A DNA stretch of 64,000 nt from Desulfobacteraceae bacterium (GTDB taxonomy: Bacteria > Desulfobacterota > Desulfobacteria > Desulfobacterales > Desulfosalsimonadaceae), in contig JABZFM010000018.1 in NCBI GenBank assembly GCA_014237465.1, positions 1-64,000 of the forward strand, read 5' to 3'. A program made the position numbers and the translations under genes. Of this stretch, positions 60,633 through 64,000 are shown in pieces; within the stretch, counting starts at the first letter, position 1; each line of letters opens with the position of its first letter. The notes under the pieces were generated by a model. That model saw only the letters and a program-made list of their open reading frames with translations, was not told where the DNA came from and made no database searches.

Positions 60633-61505
60633 ATGAGAATAAAAGAACTGGTCGAAAAATCAGGTGTGCCCCGCACCACCATACATTTTTATCTTCGGCA
60701 GGGACTGCTACACCCGCCACACAAAACCGGGCGGACAATGGCCTACTATGATGAAAGCCACTTAAAGCAGCTAAAGGAAATACAGAACCTGAAAAAGGGT
60801 GCACGGGTGCCCATCGCATTTCTGAAAGAACAGGTTAACTCAATAAATCAAGTGGATTCACCGGTGTCCACGGCATATAATGGATATGATGTTGGAAAAC
60901 CTGTGACCACAACAAAAGAAAAAAAGAAAAAGCGCCAGGAGATTATCAAACACGCCATACAGATATTCAGCCATAAAGGATACCACCAAACCAAGATTTC
61001 AGACATCACCGGTTCAATGAAAATTTCCACAGGCACCTTTTATTTATATTTTAATAACAAGCGCGACCTGTTTATTGAGGTTATTGATGATGTTTTTCAC
61101 AATATCGTGGGCGAGGCTGCCGTTGCTATAAAGGGGGAAGAGGATTTCCTTAAAAAGTTGAAAATCAGGGGACGGGTGTTTCTTAAAAATTACACAAAAT
61201 ACAGTGAAATATTAAACCAGCTGCGGGCTGAAATGGCCGGCGAGGACAATTGGCCGGTAAAAAAAATCAAGAAAATCTATCACCATCTGACCCGGCCTGT
61301 GATCAAGGAGATTCAAGATGCGGTGGATGCAGGTATTATCCGAAAAATCGATCCGGACCTGGCAGCATATGATCTCACAGGGCAGCTTGAAATGATGTCT
61401 TTGCGGCTCTCATTAGATGATAAATATAATATTGAGGATGCCATCAATTTTATCGTAGATTTATCGCTCGATCATTTGTTTATAAATGATAAAAACGACA
61501 CATAG
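60633..61505 (+). CDS. MerR-TetR fusion regulator
   Basis: Residues 1-70 are a MerR winged helix (MRIKELVEKSGVPRTTIHFY, LRQGLLHPPHKTGRTMAYYD). Residues about 100-150 are a TetR HTH (RQEIIKHAIQIFSHKGYHQT, KISDITGSMKISTGTFYLYF), followed by a TetR ligand domain to 290. Two DNA-binding units in one chain are unusual. It has GGGAGG upstream, stands divergent to the catabolic operon, and is followed with no gap by the gamma-carbonic anhydrase gene. Confidence 0.9.
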   Translation: MRIKELVEKSGVPRTTIHFYLRQGLLHPPHKTGRTMAYYDESHLKQLKEIQNLKKGARVPIAFLKEQVNSINQVDSPVSTAYNGYDVGKPVTTTKEKKKKRQEIIKHAIQIFSHKGYHQTKISDITGSMKISTGTFYLYFNNKRDLFIEVIDDVFHNIVGEAAVAIKGEEDFLKKLKIRGRVFLKNYTKYSEILNQLRAEMAGEDNWPVKKIKKIYHHLTRPVIKEIQDAVDAGIIRKIDPDLAAYDLTGQLEMMSLRLSLDDKYNIEDAINFIVDLSLDHLFINDKNDT

Positions 61506-61514
61506 GTGAATCTA

Positions 61515-62036
61515 ATGCCCCTATATGAATTTAACAACTTAAAACCAACCGTGGGTGCCGGCACCTGGATCGCCCCGTCAGCGGAAATCATCGGCAATGT
61601 AACGATTGGGAAAAACTGTTATATCGGGTTCGGTGCTGTTATTCGAGGAGACTTTGGACCGATCATTATTGGAAATGAATCCCTTATTGAGGAGAATGTG
61701 GTCATTCACACGGCCACTTGCACTGAAATCGGAAATCGCGTTATCGTCGGGCATATGGCCATGATCCATGATGCTATTATAAAAGATGGCTCTTTGGTCG
61801 GCATGAAAGCCATGATCTGCGAGGGGGTTGTAATTGGTGAGGGCTCGATTATTGCCGAACAGACCCTGGTCATAAAAAACCAGCAGATTCCGCCCGGCAA
61901 AATTTACGCAGGGTCTCCGGCTGAACTAAAAAAAGAAGTTTCAGAACATCATCGGGAAATGCTTCACCTGGGAGTTCAAGCGTATATAGAGTTGATTCAA
62001 CTTTATCATCAAACCCTAAAACCTGTTGCTTTGTAA
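61515..62036 (+). CDS. Gamma-carbonic-anhydrase-family protein
   Basis: The 173-residue left-handed beta-helix protein has hexapeptide repeats (IIGNVTIGKNCYIGFGAVIRG). The three zinc His lie in VVIHTAT and VGHMAMIHDA. I chose the ATG at 61515 after AGGTGA; a GTG at 61506 is directly behind the upstream stop. In acyl-CoA operons such proteins (CaiE-like) are often annotated as transferases; it could hydrate CO2 or act on a CoA thioester. Confidence 0.88.
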   Translation: MPLYEFNNLKPTVGAGTWIAPSAEIIGNVTIGKNCYIGFGAVIRGDFGPIIIGNESLIEENVVIHTATCTEIGNRVIVGHMAMIHDAIIKDGSLVGMKAMICEGVVIGEGSIIAEQTLVIKNQQIPPGKIYAGSPAELKKEVSEHHREMLHLGVQAYIELIQLYHQTLKPVAL

Positions 62037-62070
62037 AACTTTTCGATCCATTCCACGTATTTCTATAAAT

Positions 62071-62580
62071 CTAAGCATTCGTCATTGAACAAAAAATTTC
62101 CGGACTTACATTTTCACGCGTCATTAAAAAGAAAAGCATGCAAAATAATGCATCTCCATCTGACAGTTCGAAGGTTTTTGCAAATTTCATCAGGCGTTTT
62201 TCAGGTGATGTTTCACCATGATAGATCAATGCTTCAATTTTTCCGGGCAGCATATCCGGCAGGCTCATTAACAAGGCTTTGGCATCATTTACTTTAAGAT
62301 AGCCGATATATTTTTTTGCGCATCGGCCCTCTTGCCTTAAATTTTCGCACATTTTCAGTTCTTTTCTGAAAAATGCCCGTCTTTGGCGGTCCAGCTTCAT
62401 CCTGATAAATGAAATCACGGTGTGGCGTTTATCCCCCAGAAACCGGAACAGGGTTTCAATAAAATCCATGTCTTTATCCCGGCGCGCCGGTCCTGTTTTC
62501 TCTGTGGCAAACAGTTCGTTCTTCTCAAATGCCGGATGATTTGATAATGTGATGATATTCTGTTCTTTGTGATTTTGCAT
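62071..62580 (-). CDS. Protein of unknown function
   Basis: About 169 residues, helical and basic in the middle (MKLDRQRRAFFRKELKMCEN). A hydrophobic patch near the C-terminus (ALFCMLFFLM) is too short to be sure of a membrane helix. I chose the ATG at 62580 with AGAGGA at 7 nt. It is convergent with the carbonic anhydrase gene and divergent from the WYL regulator. No family recognised. Confidence 0.5.
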   Translation of the reverse strand: MQNHKEQNIITLSNHPAFEKNELFATEKTGPARRDKDMDFIETLFRFLGDKRHTVISFIRMKLDRQRRAFFRKELKMCENLRQEGRCAKKYIGYLKVNDAKALLMSLPDMLPGKIEALIYHGETSPEKRLMKFAKTFELSDGDALFCMLFFLMTRENVSPEIFCSMTNA

Positions 62581-62625
62581 GATCATTTCCTCTATTTTAT
62601 TTATATTTCTTGTTGGAGGTATCAT

Positions 62626-62849
62626 ACAACGGCATGTGTGCGGTTACCGTCACACATCATCATTTTTTTTATTTTTTTTATAACCACTTGAAAACAATGA
62701 TAAAAAATGAAAAATAAAACCAATGACCACTTTAACATATTGAGATTATAGTTTTTTCAACCAATCAAACAGGCATTTTACACACAAAAAGTTTACAGTT
62801 ATACCGTGAATTACATTCCACGGAAAAATTATAAAAATCTGGAAAACCC
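62626..62849. other. Divergent intergenic region, no gene
   Basis: AT-rich, with T-runs around 62660-62690. No clear promoter pair or operator stands out. Confidence 0.4.
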
Positions 62850-63869
62850 ATGAAAGAAAAGCAGCTTATCAACCTGATCAAAGCCGTTGACCTGATGGCG
62901 CGACCTGACGGCACCACCATCAATGAACTGTCTGATGAACTCGGGATCAACCGCCGGGCTGTTTACCGCCTCATAGAGACTTTGGAGAGCATGCATTTTC
63001 CCATTTATAACGACAACACGGCCTCAGAACGCGATAAGCCCTGGCGGCTGCAGCCGGAATATGTCAAAAAAATGCCCAATATTTCCGTACCGGAATTAAA
63101 GCTTTCTTTTGCCGAAATGCTGGCCCTGTACCTGCTCAAAGGGGAAGCAACGATTTATAAAGGCACCCGCCTGGAAGCCGAAGCCCAATCGGCTTTTGAC
63201 AAGATCAGTGCATTTCTGCCGCCCCCGGTATTCAAACAGCTGGACAAAATCAAGACCCTGTTCATCCCCCAGTCCAAGTTTGCAAAAGATTATTCCGGCA
63301 AGGAAGAGGTCATCGACACCCTGGCCGATGCCATCCTGAAACAGAAAATCTGCATGGTGAGTTATTTTTCCTTTTATGATGAAAAGGAAAAACACTACCT
63401 CATCGAGCCGCTTCATTTTTTTGAAAGCAACGGGGGGATGTATATCTTTGTCCGGGTCCCGAAGCACGACTCCATCCGGACCCTGGCCGTGGAACGGATC
63501 CAGAAAATCGACAAATCCGAAGAAACGTTTGAATACCCGGAAAATTTTGACCCTGAAAAACTGCTGGAATCATCATTTGACATTATTTACGATGACCCGG
63601 TGTCAGTCCGGCTATGGGTTTCTACGGGCCAGGCCAAATACATCCGGGAAAGAAAATTTTTCCGGAACCAGACCATTACTGAAAACAATGATGGCTCCCT
63701 GATCCTGGAGATTGAAACCTCGGGCTGGAATGATGTCAAACGCTGGGTGATGTCCCTGGGTGCCGAAGCGATGGTGCTGGAACCTGAAACATTACGACAG
63801 GAAATAATACATGATATCCAGCGATTGATTTCCAACTACAACACCAACCCAACCATTGTTGATGATTGA
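62850..63869 (+). CDS. WYL-domain transcriptional regulator
   Basis: Residues 1-60 are a winged helix (TTINELSDELGINRRAVYRL). About 150-230 is a WYL domain (MVSYFSFYDEKEKHYLIEPL, GGMYIFVRVPKHDSIRTLAV). The C-terminus is the WCX extension (VRLWVSTGQAKYIRERKFF, LEIETSGWNDVKRWVMSLG). It is 339 residues, full length. WYL proteins sense ligands such as nucleic-acid fragments; the ligand here is unknown. Confidence 0.9.
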   Translation: MKEKQLINLIKAVDLMARPDGTTINELSDELGINRRAVYRLIETLESMHFPIYNDNTASERDKPWRLQPEYVKKMPNISVPELKLSFAEMLALYLLKGEATIYKGTRLEAEAQSAFDKISAFLPPPVFKQLDKIKTLFIPQSKFAKDYSGKEEVIDTLADAILKQKICMVSYFSFYDEKEKHYLIEPLHFFESNGGMYIFVRVPKHDSIRTLAVERIQKIDKSEETFEYPENFDPEKLLESSFDIIYDDPVSVRLWVSTGQAKYIRERKFFRNQTITENNDGSLILEIETSGWNDVKRWVMSLGAEAMVLEPETLRQEIIHDIQRLISNYNTNPTIVDD

Positions 63870-63887
63870 ACGATGGTTTAAAAAATG

Positions 63888-63917
63888 CCATAATCAACCA
63901 TAATCAACCATAATCAA
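63888..63917. repeat. Three tandem 10-bp repeats CCATAATCAA
   Basis: CCATAATCAA is repeated exactly three times between the WYL regulator and the following gene. It is about 46 bp before the next start codon and could be a regulator-binding array or slippage tract. Confidence 0.7.
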
Positions 63918-63963
63918 ATAGATGTGTCACCTTTTAAAAAACCTGAACCAGAAGGAGGCCGCC

Positions 63964-64000
63964 ATGTACATACCCAAGCCCTTTAAAAATTTTAAGGAAA
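63964..64000 (+). CDS. Start of a PaiB-like FMN-binding protein (partial)
   Basis: MYIPKPFKNF begins at 63964 after GAAGGAGG. This N-terminus fits the FMN-binding negative regulator PaiB family (MYxPxxF). Only 12 codons are in the window, so the assignment is tentative. Confidence 0.4.
   Translation, partial: MYIPKPFKNFKE

Noticed and set aside
63888-63917. CRISPR array
   Set aside because: The repeats are contiguous 10-bp units without spacers; no array or cas gene is present in the window.

Overview
The window looks like chromosome of an anaerobic, probably sulfate-reducing, member of the Desulfobacterota (Desulfobacterales-like). The grounds are moderate to low GC, many [4Fe-4S] and CCG-domain redox proteins, Hdr/NarI-type electron-transfer genes, a tungsten-oxidoreductase-family protein, acyl-CoA chemistry in long operons, and NifX/DUF5320/CGGC/CobO genes under sigma-54 control. 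Species cannot be fixed from the sequence alone.

Region 1 (1-2.6 kb) is a recombination scar. The 3' tail of a tmRNA (ssrA) gene with its terminator lies at 277-338. A 3' fragment of tRNA-Asp(GUC) occurs twice (636-680 and 2396-2440), each followed by a terminator, and brackets a 1.76 kb unit that carries only a Fic-family protein and coding debris.

Region 2 (2.6-32.2 kb) is a cargo region ending at 32744 in a decayed second copy of the ssrA tail plus flank. Two minus-strand transcription units (27561-17252 and 16964-2619) encode a CoA ligase, thiolase, DUF35 partner, SCP2 protein, two SDR/acyl-CoA dehydrogenase-type enzymes, two FAD-linked oxidases with a GlcF-like partner, a ferredoxin with an AOR-family protein that lacks its cluster cysteines, an Hdr/NarI-like membrane redox module, two CrtI-like flavoproteins, an old-yellow-enzyme relative, and a Nit1C-like set (GNAT, radical SAM, AIR-synthase-like) with a BPL_N protein. 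A divergent plus-strand unit has a second radical SAM protein of the same CX8CX2C type, a methyltransferase, a B12-binding radical SAM enzyme and a TetR regulator. Together they suggest an undescribed anaerobic pathway for an acyl-CoA substrate; the substrate is not evident.

Region 3 (33.2-40.3 kb) is a Ser/Thr phosphorylation signalling module: FHA membrane protein, PP2C phosphatase, TPR-bearing kinase, lipoprotein and cyclase-FHA protein. It is followed by several small dispersed repeats and an OYE-family gene.

Region 4 (42-49.2 kb) is a metal/Fe-S module: CobO, CGGC protein, NifU-like scaffold, two NifX-family proteins joined to DUF5320-like tails, and a DUF5320 protein. It has an exact sigma-54 promoter at 46076-46090 and an adjacent PAS-AAA+-Fis activator. 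An IS66 remnant, a ferritin-like protein and a small unknown follow.

Region 5 (49.6-62 kb) is a second acyl-CoA catabolic operon (thiolase-fold protein, DUF35-enoyl-CoA hydratase fusion, acyl-CoA dehydrogenase, CoA ligase, amidohydrolase, OYE, PCP_red protein, SDR, ferredoxin-type protein). A divergent MerR-TetR fusion regulator probably controls it through CTATAG-containing inverted repeats. The hydratase fusion next to a Cys-less thiolase resembles the hydratase/retro-aldolase pair of sterol side-chain degradation. The window ends with a gamma-carbonic anhydrase, a small unknown, a WYL regulator and the start of a probable PaiB-like gene.
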